DNA of 64,000 nucleotides from Neckera pumila (taxonomy: Eukaryota; Streptophyta; Bryopsida; Hypnales; Neckeraceae): positions 11,548,065-11,612,064 of the forward strand of contig OZ018416.1 in NCBI GenBank assembly GCA_963969595.1, written 5' to 3'. A program made the translations under genes and the position numbers. The stretch's first letter is position 1. Every line of letters begins with the position of its first letter. This document shows, piece after piece, positions 1-12,458 of this stretch. The notes below the pieces were generated by a model. The model was given only the letters and a program-made list of their open reading frames with translations, had not been told where the DNA came from and ran no database searches.

Positions 1-521
1 TTGTTGGACATGCTCTAAGCAATTGAGCGTGGTTCCCATTATTATTTTGAAAAACTTTTTGTGGATCTTGCTGGTAGTCAAAAGGAGATTTTAGATTTTC
101 TAAGGACGCATTTTTGGACACCATATGAATAATGGGAGCACATTCTCAAAGTGTTGAAAATAGGTGTTTCTAAAACTAACCATAGACTATCATGAATAAT
201 GAGAGCGCATTTTTGGCAAGAATATAAAGTGGTTGACTTTAAAATGCGTTTGAAATTAGGTGTAGTTACTATTATAATTGATGGGATGAAACACAGTCCA
301 GGGAGTTCTATACAAAAAACGGACAATTTTTTAGCTTCTAAAAGGTGGCTTGGATTTTTTAATTTTTACCCGAAAGTGGGCCTAATGAGTGCAAATTTTA
401 TCGGTTCATATCCCCCATTTCTTAATGTATTTAGGCAATTAGCCAACATTTTTTATTTCAATTATCTACTTTCCAAAATGTCTAAAATGGATTTGGTTTC
501 TTGTTTTGGTGAGGGATTTTT

Positions 522-616
522 ATTTCCTCCCCATTTTTTTTTTGCTTTAGTTTCCTTGTCATTTATTCCCCATTTTTTTTTGCTTTAAGTTTCCGTGTCA
601 TTCATTCCCCATTTTT
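522..616. repeat. 39-bp tandem repeat, about 2.3 copies
   Basis: The block TTCCCCATTTTTTTTTGCTT recurs with its CCCC cores at 529, 568 and 607, giving a 39-bp period. The copies differ by a few substitutions and by T-run length. No function is apparent. Confidence 0.7.
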
Positions 617-659
617 GTTCCAAGTATTTAGGGTTAAAGAATGTTGGCATTCACTCTCT

Positions 660-735
660 ATTTTTTTTGTCTAAAAGGTATCCTTGGCAGGAGTTGAACT
701 TGGCAAAGCCCCTACCACTTTAGGACCAAGGATGT
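660..735. repeat. possible tRNA-derived SINE fragment
   Basis: The segment has GAGTTGAACTTGGCAA followed by CCCCTACCACTTTAGGACC. This resembles the B-box side of the better preserved SINE at 19107-19332 (GAGTTTGAACCT ... GGCAAGGGACTTACCACC). No ends or target-site duplications are visible, so it is at best a truncated relic. Confidence 0.35.
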
Positions 736-2754
736 AGCCTTCAAAAAATACAAGGATCCACAAAGGGGCCAAGTATTTATCGGAGGATGGTTAGTAACTT
801 AGTATGGTTAGTATTGGAAGTCAAGAAATTTGCGTACCACCGCCATTAGTATCAGCTGCCCCAAACAAATAAGATGGATCACTCGCACTCGGTTAATTAG
901 GAGAATTCAAGTAAGAAGATGGGTTACCATACAAAAAACGGTAGTTACTATTATTCTTCCAAAGTGGGATATGAAAAATTTGGAATCCTTCACTCTATTC
1001 CAAATACTTAAAGGTAATGACTTTGGATGCCTGTCAGCCTTTGAATGAGGGATGCTTGATTGTTAGGAATTTGGTAGCTAGTAACTTGGTATTATAGTTT
1101 GGTCACCTTGGTTACTTGGAACACTAGAATACTATACATAGTATTAAAAAAATTCCTAAAAAGTATATGCTCGGTCAGCTGCTCGCCGTAAAAAAATGCC
1201 TTTCAATTGGTCATTTGCCGTGGATACTCCTAGGACAACTTGCCAAAATGCAAGCATTTTTATTCTAGTCGGCTCGTATCCAAAAACCTTCATTTCTCTT
1301 CCGGAACCCCTTCCTAAACATTTCTATCTCATTCAAAAATTCTCAAGATCAACTGGCTAGCTTGTAACTAACCAACGGCACTCCCCATTCATTGGGATGA
1401 AACACTCGTGGTTATGTAGCATCACATGTGTGGGAAAAATATTTTCTGTAATCCTGAAGCATTCCATTAATCAATTGAAAGTGGGTTATTATATTTTGGG
1501 ACTAGTTCTTATGAATGCAATTCTTGAAGGCAGTTCTTGGCAATTCTGCCACAAACTTTCCAACCAATCAATTTCTTAAAAAAAAAAAAATTTATTGTAA
1601 GTTGATATTTGTATCATTTTTGAAAATTTTCACTTAAATTTTGAGCTGCTAAGAAAAATTATTATCAAAATTTGAAAATGAATTTCTATGTAAAATATAT
1701 CCATATCCGTAAGAAAACCTTTTTTTCATTCTATTTTATTCTATTGAAGTTTGAAGATTAAATCTTGCGGATTCTCAAGGAATTTCCAATCTTACGGGCC
1801 ATTTTGAAAATTTAGATCTTAGAGATGCTAAAACTATAGGATATAAAAATTAGTAGAAAAGTGAACATATAAATTATCCTTTAGTTGAAAATTACAAAAG
1901 CTATTACAAACTTGTTTACTTTATCATATTCTCAATATGTGTTGATTTAGGTAGTGTTTTTTAATAACTATAGAAATGATTTTGGGGCTACTAATTGACT
2001 TGAATTGGATTTAAATCCTAAAGGACTAGCATGCATTTTTTAGCAATATAGAAATTTTGGGTAGGTACGTGTGACTAGAGATTTGTATGTTTTGGGTCCA
2101 AACCTTAGTAGAAGTTTTGGACAAGGAATATCTTTCATGAGACAAAATTTAATGGCATTTGGAAATATGAATCAAAAGCTATGGCCTAATATGTTACTTT
2201 TATTTCCTGGGCGGGTAGTCCAGGCAAGTAAAAGAATCACTTTTTTTAAAATAAAAAAACTGAAATTGGTTTTCTAGAGTAATATATACATGAAAAGCTT
2301 TAAATCATTCCATTTTGATCAATGAATCAAAAGTTACAAGGAATTTTTGTTTGCAAGCAGTTATGGATTCTCTACTCTAAAGTAAACTTTGAAGTCCTCT
2401 ATCTTACTCTATCTTATTCAATTTTCAATATTTTCTTAAATAATTAAAACCATAGGATGTGGTTTGTTTATTATAATATTGCAACCATTGAGATTGGCAA
2501 TTTTCAATTCCATAATTCAATTCTTAACAATTTAGTATTTTGAATCATTCTCTACTTCTTTATACTTATTATTATTTTCCTATATGTTTGTAAAAATCCA
2601 AATGATGTGAAATATTTCAAGCATGTAGCCAACTTGTCTAGAAAAATGAATCCAAAGAAGCACCACCATCACAGCATTTTTTCATAGAAAAACAAGCTTA
2701 TAAAGTGCAGAGCTGCTCGTATTTTCATAGGGCCCCAAATAGCAATGCTGTGAT

Positions 2755-2945
2755 TTTAAACGCTCATATCTTTCAATCTATATAGTGGAAATGTCTAAAA
2801 TTTTTTCCACATGTTCTCAAATCAATGTATTACAAGATCCTATGGTTACATGTGTCAAAAAATGTTTTTTTTTCAAAAACTTGATACTTGTGCTCAAATG
2901 GTAATTTTCAAGCTTTAGGAGTTAAGGAAAAAAAGTACAAATGTT
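2755..2945 (-). repeat. degenerate family A fragment
   Basis: An internal portion of family A is recognisable in reverse orientation: AAACGCTCATATCTTTCAATC, TTTTTTCCACATGTTCTCA and AAGATCCTATGGTTACATG. These match the order seen in the full-length reverse copy at 12459-13360. Both ends are missing. Confidence 0.55.
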
Positions 2946-2958
2946 GAAAAATGGATAT

Positions 2959-3012
2959 ACAAAATCTTGTCCCCGACACACAAAATCTTGTCCTCAACAC
3001 ATAAAATCTTGC
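2959..3012. repeat. 21-bp tandem repeat, about 2.5 copies
   Basis: ACAAAATCTTGTCCCCGACAC is followed by a near-identical unit and then by ATAAAATCTTGC. The repeat directly precedes family B element B1. No function is evident. Confidence 0.6.
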
Positions 3013-3046
3013 TTTTTCCATTCATTCAAATGTCTATAGATTCTTG

Positions 3047-3210
3047 CATTAGATGAGATTCGGATGATTTGGAGGGCTCCGAATTCCCCTGCTGTCTATT
3101 GCGTTTCCAGATTGCGGGAATGCAGCAACAGCAGCTGCCTGACGTGGCACAGCTACTGCCACGTCACTTTTTGAATTCTTTTTTTGCTTAAAATGATATT
3201 TTGAAAGAAG

Positions 3211-3241
<31 letters not shown>

Positions 3242-3350
3242 TTTTGAAAAAAAAACACTCTGACACCTTTGTATCGGTGTTCACTGAATCTGGGCGGATT
3301 AGGGAACGGGCTTGAAACAGCCCTCCAAGACCCCCAAATATCATCTAATG
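3047..3350. mobile_element. family B element B1 (CATTAG ends, 304 bp)
   Basis: The left end CATTAGATGAGATT and right end ATATCATCTAATG are inverted repeats. The inner CCTCCAAG/GGAGGG blocks continue the symmetry. Inside is a hairpin, TGACGTGGCA ... TGCCACGTCA, and a long T-rich tract. There is no coding capacity. The flanks (TTG on the left, CTT on the right) show no direct target-site duplication. Same family as B2, B3 and B4. Non-autonomous; the parent transposase is unknown. Confidence 0.75.
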
Positions 3351-4766
3351 CTTTAGTATTCTAGATAGATTATTTATAATATAGACTCTTAAACTTAGAA
3401 AAATTATGGTTCAAAAGTAATGAATGTATTTTACATCAAAAAGAACAACTGAGTTCAAAATCTAGACCTACAATAACTATTTAAGCAAAATAAATGAAAT
3501 AAAAACTTTTAAAATTGTTGTAATTTGAGCTTAACATTTTGGACGGAAAAAAACTCTTGAATGAAATTAAATATTCAATCTACAATCTACTTTTGAAGGA
3601 ATGTTCAATTTTGGAAATTTGGCATAGTACCCTGAGGTTAAAAAGAGGGATGCATTGAAGAATGAGTTGTAAGGTCAGTTGCAGAAAAATATGTCTAAAA
3701 TGTGCCTTACAATGGTTTGGAGTGGCTTATATAATTGGAAATATTCTTTGACTTCAAATTTTTGAAATCCACATAACAATATAGACGCTTCAAATTTCAA
3801 TTTTGAGTCCATATAATTTATTTCATCTAAGGTATATGCACATATAATCATCACTAATTAGAAGTTGACCAATAATTACTATTATGAAATATAATTAAGA
3901 AAAAATTTAATTGCAACTGAAAGAGGATTCTAATTAGCATGAGCATTTTGAACACCTTAAAAATAAATTACACATTTTCAAAGTAATATCTCTAGGTGTA
4001 TCCTAAACCAATACTAGACTCTCATAGACAGTTAAGTGTTGAATGTCTACATCTTGTGTAATCAAGATTTAGATTTTTGTCACACTCTTTTGTTCAACTA
4101 TAGGTATCACATTCTAGGCATCATTGATTATGGATGTACACACTTTAGGGTCTAGATCAAATTATTCAAATTTGGAATGAAAGCTTGTAGTACTATAATG
4201 TAAATATAGTACTGGCAATACCACCATTTTTTATTGCATAAACAAAGGACACATTCTGCTAATTGATCCAATCATTCTAAAATGACTGAGTTCATTCAAC
4301 TACATATTTTATCCCTTCTCCATGTTTATATTTTTTTGAATGCTACTATGGTCACAATTGATATGGAATATTGACATTGTATTCTATATCAATATGGGCG
4401 TATGTATGTCATACCATATTGCTATACCATATATAATATATCTTTGCATCTTTTATATTTGATATATTTGTATATATGCCATATACCGTATCATAAACCT
4501 TAACTTCTACATCCAAGATTGTCAAAGACGGCGCAATCATCGGCTACATTTTTTTCCTAAATCAACAGCATTGGAGAGGGGTGGTATTTTTTTTCTGCAC
4601 AATCCAATGACGGGCGTTCATTAGCGGCTAATCAAAAAAAAAATACGACAACAAGCAGAGGTAGGTCATTTTTTTCATTGGAGATCCAATGGCTGGAATT
4701 TTTTGGAACTTGGAGGTCTCATGTAGTGGCAGATACTGCTACTTTCTAGGAGATAGTTAGGTCTAG
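3351..4766. other. AT-rich intergenic stretch, nothing recognised
   Basis: No repeat family, RNA gene or coding frame could be supported. A region of TATA-type simple sequence lies near 4370-4490. Confidence 0.55.
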
Positions 4767-5152
4767 CATTAGAGAAAAATTCAACCCCTTGGAGGGCCGT
4801 CCAAAGTTGACATGCCATGCTATTCTTTGCATGGCCTGTCAACTTCAAAATTCCTCTTGGTGAGCAGTCAGAGTCTCTGATTGTTTGTCGAAGCTGTCAA
4901 GTTTTGCAGAATTTATTTATTTATTTGTTTATTTATTTATTTATTTATTAAAGATTTTTTAAGGCATTTTTAAAGATTTTTTTATTTTTATTTTTTTTAT
5001 TCGGAATTCTAGGTTCCTGTGCCATTGCCGCAGTGGTTTCAGCAAGGCGGAAATAGGAAAAAAATGATTTTTTGAGCAAAATAAAAACAAATTTCAAGGT
5101 ACCTCGGAAGGCTGTGGAGCAGCCCTCCGGAGGCTTGAAATTTCTTCTAATG
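4767..5152. mobile_element. family B element B2 (CATTAG ends, 386 bp)
   Basis: The left end CATTAGAGAAAAATTCAA and right end TTGAAATTTCTTCTAATG are inverted repeats. Inner GGAGGGC and GCCCTCCGGAGG blocks extend the symmetry. The interior has a TTTATTTA tract and GC-richer patches but no gene. Flanks are TAG (left) and GTT (right), with no target-site duplication. Confidence 0.75.
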
Positions 5153-6915
5153 GTTTAGGTTTTATATTGTAATTTTCAAATTCATCAAAAATTCAATTGA
5201 TTTTTGAAATTGCAAGCTCTAAATATTGCTATTTTAAGACCATTTAGGTGAAATTTGATTTAAATGTTTTAGATGTTAACAACTATTATTCATGTCATGT
5301 TCACATTAATGCAAATTTTTTCTAAATCAAATAATTTTTTTGCTACATTTATAAGCATAATCAAGTATACTAATATGTGAGGTAATACAACACATATGTG
5401 TTCAGTAATCAATCAAATTTCCTAAATGACTATTGTTTTTTTTAAGCTTACCTTCATGGTCATTAATTTCAAGTCATCAATTCTATTGTACTTTGTTCTT
5501 TTACTTAAAGAGTTTTTACTAAGATTTGTGAAGAGCCAAGTTTCAAGGATCCAATATATTAGATAACTTTGATTTAATTTTTACATTTGTTTTACTTAAT
5601 AAATCTATTTTAGATCTCAATTGAAACAAATTAACAGCATTTATAAAATTAAGAGATATCCTAAGTACTGCAAACATAATTATAATAGAAGAATAAGAAA
5701 CATGAAAATCTATATAAATTCTACACAAAGCTTGCCATTGTTGAAAAATTCTACATAGAACTCCACTTGAAACTCACTAAGTATTTAAGAGATACTTTCA
5801 ATGCTGTATATAGATCTTTAATGCACAAGTAGCTTTCAAACAAAAAAATTGAAGTTAATTCATCTTTTCAACATTATTATTCCAAAAGAATTCTAATATT
5901 AAATTTGAATTAAAAATCCTTCAACTTTTCATCTTAAAATAACAATAACCTTTAAACTATAAAGCAACAAGAATTCAAAAATTGAACAGTGAATGCAAAT
6001 ATAACCAAATCAACAAAAAATGAACTGATTTTGTTCATTTATGTTGTTTAGAGCACTATAAGGACTTTTTGTAAAAGCCAACAAAATGACCGACCGCTTT
6101 TTGTTGATTTGGATAGTGCAATGAGCAAATCAACATAATTTCAAGGAATCTAGAATCTTTTTGGAATCTTGTTTAAAATTGGATATTTTAGGAATCTTTT
6201 TAGAACCTTTTAGGAATCTCTTAGGAATCTTTTGAAATCTTTTAATCTTTTTATTTTTATTTTTGTTTTTGTAGAATGTTTTTGTTTCATTGTAGCAGGG
6301 CAACGTTAACACATTGAAAACCTTATCAATTGCAAAATTATGTCGCTTGGATTTTGAAAAGAAATTATTTTTAGCCCTTTTCAACTGATTAATTAGATTT
6401 TATCATTCATGACAAACTTTTTGGACAAAAATGTGTAGATCCTACAACATAATACTCTCCATAATGTATTGAAGAAATAAGTTGGAAATAAATAAGAAAT
6501 ATTTCAACAAAACTATTCTATGGTTTCATGCTTGAAAAAAATTATAAAAAAAGAGGTACACTATGATTTAAAATACTAAATTGTTAGCAATTTAGTTACA
6601 CAGTTGAAAAAATCCAATGCAAATATTGTAATGTTATAATAAATTATCTATATTCAATGTTTGTTTTTTTGCAATGTTGCAAATTGATTTAAATAAAGGA
6701 CTTCAAAGTTCGTTTTTGAGTAGAGATTCCTTAATTGCCTAGAAAATAAAACTCCTCATATCTTTCTTCTTAGTGCAAATGCAACAATTCTAAGCTTTTG
6801 AAGTAAATATAAATCTAGGATACCAAGTTGAAATTTTTTATTCTTAAAAAAATGATTTGTATTAGTTTCCCGAGTTCCCACCAAACAATTAAAATTATAG
6901 GTCATGCTATAGCTT
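5153..6915. other. AT-rich intergenic stretch, nothing recognised
   Basis: About 1.8 kb of AT-rich sequence. The open frames are short and low-complexity, and I saw no repeat-family member. Confidence 0.55.
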
Positions 6916-7843
6916 TTAACCCCTAAAATACCAAGGCAATTTCTGGCTTCAAAACCATTGGAAACTGCCATTTCTGCTGCAATCACTCCCTAAACCAAAA
7001 AAAACTTTTTTGTTAAAATCTAACCTTTGGATCTTGTACTTCACTTGTCTTGGATTATGTAGAAAAAATTTCATGAAGTTTGATTGTACGGATTGGAAGA
7101 TATTAGCATTTGAAGTTGAAAAAAGAAGCTTTTCTGAACTGTGGCCTGCAATTTCAGATGACTTTAACCTTAATTTGTGGATTTTTTTGCACTATACACC
7201 ATTAAGTTAAATTCTTTTGTGTTGAACATTTGAGTTTGAGAGTTGGAAAAAAATTTCAGAATGTCAAAACTTGAATTTTACATATAAAAAAAGTATTAAG
7301 TAGAAGCAAGTCCAAAATTGAACAAAACACTAAATTGTTAATAGCTCTTAGGTGGAAGTAAAACACCATAATTCCAATGGTGGGATTGTTCTTGCAAACA
7401 AACTTAACTTTGTCAAAAAAAAAAATTTGAAACAAATTGAAAATTGCATTCAAAAATGAAATCTATAAGTTGTTTTTTGAAGAAGATGCTTAGATTGCCC
7501 AAAAAACAAGATTGTCCATAACTTTTTTGTTCTAAGTCCAAATAGAATAATCAAAGCTTCAAATGTAGACAAAAGCATGATCTTTGAAGGAAAAAAATCA
7601 AAAAAAAAAAATTCAATTTTTTGAATTTTTTTTTGTCTGCCCGACAAACTGCTTTTAAGACTTTGGATGGCATAACTTTTGCTCCTGGGCACCGATTGAA
7701 AAAAGAATTATATTTTTAGAAAGCTAATAAGATTTCCTATCTTCCAAAAAAGTTTCAAAAAATCAGGCCAAAATTTCAGGTCACATGAGCCTGCCCAAAA
7801 ACCCAAGTGTCCTCCAAGGGAACTTTGGTCCTTTAGGGGTTAA
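6916..7843. mobile_element. family A element A1 (TTAA-flanked, 928 bp)
   Basis: The element begins TTAACCCCTAAA and ends TTTAGGGGTTAA, a terminal inverted repeat of about 12-16 bp bounded by TTAA on both sides. A diagnostic left part reads GACCGTACGGATTGGAAG-like sequence, and a diagnostic right part reads GGCATAACTTTTGCTCC followed by GGGCACCGATTGAA. It has no coding capacity. A TTAA target plus CCC-type termini is the hallmark of piggyBac transposons, so I read this as a non-autonomous piggyBac-like element. That assignment is inference. Confidence 0.75.
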
Positions 7844-8694
7844 TTATATTGTCAAAAGTTACAAAATTGTTGCGGATAGCTTGAAGCTACTCTTTGACCA
7901 CATGTTATGTGAAAATTTTGAAGAAAATCAAGAAAAACAAGAAAAATTCCATTCACTATAAGAAACCTATGTTTTTTAGGACATTTTCACTATTTTTTGA
8001 AACGCATTTTTGTGGATATTGAATAAAACAACCCATGTTTTTATGTCAACAACAATGTTCAATAAAACATCTTGTTTGTTATTTTTTGTTTAGAAAAAAA
8101 ACCCGTGTTTGTCCATTGACTTGATTTTTACAAAATAGAAAACCTATGCTTATCTCAAAAATAAAGTGAATTGCTTGGCATATTTGATGATATTTTTTGT
8201 GCATTTTGTGTTTATCAATTGCTAATATTAGCAATGCAAATTTGATTTAGTGATTTTTGTTTGCAAATTGTTCCTATCATTAAGCTAGAATCATCAATAG
8301 TATCAATATTAAAATTTGTTTTTTTGATAGATAGGACAACTTGGGCAACTAGGCTAACCTGTTCTTTACTTACAATTGCATTGACACAATTTATATCAAT
8401 CATTTTTCTATCTATTTGTGACAATAACAAAACACTTGAAAATTCAAACCTTGGTACTAATTTCCTCTCTTTTTTAAAAAACCTTAATTCTAGAAAAAAA
8501 CTAAAATTGGGTTTGGAACAGTTTAAGCATAATATCCAATAACTTCCAATTACAATTTTTTGTTAATATTCCTTAATCCCTCACAAATTCTCAAACACAG
8601 TTCTTTTAGAGAAATAGAGGGAGTATTATTTTGGGACCAAAAAATTTAAGGGAAACCAAAAAATCATTTTGGGACGAAGCAAGTATTATTTTGC
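7844..8694. other. AT-rich intergenic stretch
   Basis: No gene is supported. Near 8609-8640 the text AGAGGGAGTATTATTTTGG resembles one end of a Stowaway-type MITE, but no partner end was found. Confidence 0.5.
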
Positions 8695-8780
8695 AAATAA
8701 GTTAGGTCGTTCTTGACAGCTTCGGCCTCCCGAGTAGCGTTATAAAACCTGATAACAATTCAAACTATCCGTTTTTTATA

Positions 8781-8915
8781 ATGGAAATTGTCGATACAGG
8801 CCAATATGTCACTACCATGGAATGGAAAGGACGAGAATTCTTCCGCTGTACTGTACACTTAGCTCCATCACAAGAAGGAGGTGATCAGGTGTCCGTGGTA
8901 TTTTCGCATGGTTGA
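8781..8915 (+). CDS. small ORF (44 aa), possible captured gene fragment
   Basis: An ATG frame of 44 codons lies in a GC-richer patch (about 8695-9130) within AT-rich DNA. The peptide is of mixed, non-repetitive composition (MEWKGREFFRCTVHLAPSQE is a central part), unlike the low-complexity frames around it. I do not recognise the family. No splice sites connecting it to other exons were established. It may be an exon remnant carried by a transposon or a chance frame. Confidence 0.25.
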   Translation: MEIVDTGQYVTTMEWKGREFFRCTVHLAPSQEGGDQVSVVFSHG

Positions 8916-9167
8916 AGCAACATCCATAGTTCCATACTTTGTACACCTGCCTGCAACTTTTCGCCTTTCTGGTTGTACCATGTCCCCCTTTTTACTTCCT
9001 TAGTCACCACTCACCAGCGGAGCAGAAGCCTTCCCTTCTTCGTGACTCCAGAAAACATGAAATAATACCCAATCAACTGTTATTTTTTGGCACCAAAAAC
9101 ATCTGGTAAAAGTTGTGTCACCTTTACAACCACCATGAAGCCCTACTTTGTGTGTGGATCAGGCGGG

Positions 9168-9581
9168 TATGGTAGGAGGCTCAGATACCGCTCATCTAAG
9201 GGTTGGTCTGGCTTTTTCATGTATTTACTTGGATGGGAATATTTTTAGCTCATTTTTCAGACATAGAGAATTAGAAGAGGAATCTAACACAAGTGGTTTC
9301 ATATTTTTGGAAGCATTATTGAATTAGTTATGAATTTTCAAATAAGATGTGCCGTAGGTGCCTATTTATGACCCTGGGTCTTCCATAAACCGCTCACTTG
9401 CAATTCTAAAAAAAGATGAGGAAAGCAAAGAGAATGATTGGCTCTTGCAATTAATAATGCTTGTTTCCTTGATTCATTCAATGACCATAGAGGTCAATTT
9501 TAGAACCACCTCATATCCATTTCATAGCCATTTATAGGGGCGGTTCTTAATGCCCATGCGATTTCAGAGCCTCCTACCATA
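9168..9581. mobile_element. family D TIR element, 414 bp, possible TA target
   Basis: The left end TATGGTAGGAGGCTCAGA and right end TCAGAGCCTCCTACCATA are inverted repeats. Reading the outer TA as a duplicated target leaves a TIR starting TGGTAGGAGGCTC, compatible with a Tc1/mariner-type MITE. The interior is AT-rich with no gene. Only one copy is in the window. Confidence 0.65.
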
Positions 9582-10471
9582 GTCCAAACTTTCCAAAATG
9601 TAAAGATGCGTTCTGAAAGACAATATAAAGAATAGTAAATTTTGAAATGATCATTTATTTTGAAGACCCTTATTCATTGAAGTCATTTTTTGCGGCCATT
9701 TTTAGAGTTGGAGAAGTTACTTTTTGAGGTGAAATATATGTGTGGTACTTGAATTATTGAATATTTGCAGATAAGGGTGCTCAATATCTATACTATAATG
9801 GTTTTTTTAATTGGCACTGATTTCTCTAGAACATTGTGTAGATGTTAAAAATAAGTCCTTTTACACATGCAAAAATCATTCATCACTTAAAAAAATTGGT
9901 ATTGATGGTTCATATTGTAGATGTTAGGAAATCTTTACTTTGCTGGCTGTAGACCACAAGTTTGATTATGGAAATTCCGTCATTCCCTCATTGGAAATTC
10001 CCTCATTGGCTCAACAGGATATGGTTGACCTACTTCATTTTACTCAAATGCACTCTCCTACTCTTAACAAGCAAAATAAATTAAAAAACAAATCTCAAAA
10101 TAAATGTAAATGTGACATAGAATCCTACTTGTTTTAGATAAAGAATAGTTAACAATCTTCCAAGGTTTGAAAATAAAGAAACTAAGGAAATCTGTACACT
10201 TGACATGAAGAGCCAATGCAAATTATTTGTATAGTAATTGGCCTTGGTTACGAAAAGAGATCCTAGTTTTTTATTTTGAGTAGTATTCTATTGGGAGCAC
10301 CATTCAGAATCTCTGATTTTGGAATAAATGTTGTTCCCTCCTCGCCAAATAGAACTCTTAGTAGTACTCCTTATAACTTAATGCAGGGGTTGCTCAAAAT
10401 AAATTCCTTGGAGTGGTCAAGAGATATTCCAAAGTATTTTTTAATAGCAATAATAATGATATATAGCATAT
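9582..10471. other. AT-rich intergenic stretch, nothing recognised
   Basis: No coding frame, RNA gene or repeat-family member is supported here. Confidence 0.55.
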
Positions 10472-11057
10472 TTAACCCCTAAAGTCCCAAGGCCATTTTT
10501 CAGTCAAAAATCACTCAAAACTGCTACTTTTGTTGCGTTCATCTAAAAGATGAGAAAAAATATTTTTTTTTAGAAAATAACCGTAGGATCTTATACTACA
10601 CTTTTTACAAATCATGTAGTAAAAATTTTGTGATGTTTGACCGTACGGATTGAAAGATATCAGCATTCAAAGTGAAAGAAAAAGTTTTTTTCAAGAAGAT
10701 GCTCTCATTGCCCGAAAAACAAGATTGTCCATAACTTTCTCATAAAAAGTCCAAATGAAATGAATCAAAGCTTCCCAAATAGGCAAAAATATAATCTATA
10801 AGGAAAAAAAATTAAAAAAATTAAATTAAATTTTTTGCAAATTTTTTTTGCTGCCCCTTCTCCTCTGTTTTGAGCTTATTTGGGCATAACTTTTGCTCCC
10901 GGGCACCGATTGAAATAAAAATTACATTCCCCAAAAGCTACTAAGTTTTTCTATCTTATGGGAAAGTTTCAGAAAGTTTCATTAAAAATTGAGCTCATAG
11001 GAACCTGCCCAAAATCCATTTTGTCCCCCGTAGGGACAATGGGACTTTAGGGGTTAA
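10472..11057. mobile_element. family A element A2 (586 bp)
   Basis: Begins TTAACCCCTAAAGTCCCAAG and ends GACTTTAGGGGTTAA. It shares the order of internal blocks with A1 but is shorter, lacking part of the middle. The subterminal text TTTTGTCCCCCGTAGGGAC is a small palindrome also seen in A5. No coding capacity. Confidence 0.75.
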
Positions 11058-11297
11058 TAGAAAGAAACCACATACAATAATAATCATATACTCCTTATAA
11101 CATATTCTAGTACTTTTTTCTATGATCTAATATATAGGAATTTGTGATTTATCCTAGAGAAAACACCAAATTGATGACAATTGGTTGGTTTTTTGAACAA
11201 ATGGGAACCCCACTGCATTTTAAAAACCACATACAAAAGAGCCAAGCCATAACGCTAGTGGACATTGAATGTTTGCATCAATATCCATTAAAATTGG

Positions 11298-12229
11298 TTA
11301 ACCCTTAAAGGCCCAAGGCATTTTTTGGCTCTGAAACCACTTAAAACTGTCATTTCTGCTGCAATCACTCAAGAAACCAAATTTTTTTTTTTTAAGAATC
11401 TAACCGTAGGATCTTGTACTTCACTTGTCTTAGATAATGTGGTAGATATTTCATGAAGTTTGACCGTACGGATTGGAAGATATTAGCATTTGAAGTTGGA
11501 AAAAGAATTTTTTTGAACTATGGCCTGCAACTTTAGATGACTTTGATGGCCATTTGTAGATTTATTTTGCACTATATACCATTGAGTTAAAAAAATTTAT
11601 GTTGAACATTTGAGTTGAGACTTGGTAAAAAAAAATTTAGAATGTCAAAACTTGATTTTCACATATAAAAAAATTGTTAAGTAGAAATAGGTCCAAATTT
11701 GAATGAAACACTAAATTGTTAATAGCTCTTAGGTGGAATTAAAACACTATACTCTCAATGGTGGGATTGTTCTTTCAAACAAACTTAACCTTCCCAAAAA
11801 AAAAGTTTGAATAAATTTGAAAATTGCATTCAAAAATGAATTTAATAAGTTTTTTTTTTTTTTGAAGATGCTAGATTGCCCGAAAAAACAAGATTGTCTA
11901 TAACTTTCTCATTTTGAATCCAAATAGAATGAAACAAAGCTTCAAATGTAGACCAAAACATGATCTTTGAGAAACAAAAACAAAACAAAAATACAATTTT
12001 TTACAATTTTTTTTTTCTGCTCGGTGAATTGCTTTTTTGACTTTCAATGGCATAACTTTTGCTCCTGGGCATCAATTGAAAAAAAGAAATTACACTTTTA
12101 AAAAAAAAGCTAATGTGATTCAATATCTTCAGAAAAAATTTAAAAAAATTAGGCCAAAGTTTCAAGTCACACGAGCTTGCCCAAAATCCCAAGTGTCCCC
12201 TGAGGGGACTTTGGACCTTTAGGAGTTAA
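11298..12229. mobile_element. family A element A3 (932 bp)
   Basis: Begins TTAACCCTTAAAGGCCC and ends CCTTTAGGAGTTAA. It is nearly the same length as A1 and follows the same internal order throughout, so these two are the best full-length representatives. Only 240 bp separates it from A2. Confidence 0.75.
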
Positions 12230-12458
12230 GTACTTGAAGGAGAGAAGCAAACTTCACACAATTGTAGGGTTGGAGGACCCAATAATGTGAATTCTACAAA
12301 AAAATGGACTAGTGCATGAAATATTAAGATTAGAAAACTTCAGGCTTTGCTTATAGAAAAGTTACACTTACAATGAATGAAAGGAGTTTGAATAGGACCT
12401 TTCTTGAAAAGCATGCCAATGCTTTTGCAAAGGGCAAATCCTCTCATAGTGTTGTTGC

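Larger units (their letters stand above)
1..2754. other. AT-rich intergenic stretch, no gene seen
   Basis: No open frame here has coding character or a recognisable domain. Visible structure is limited to a short tandem repeat (522-616), a possible SINE scrap (about 660-735) and homopolymer runs. Confidence 0.6.
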
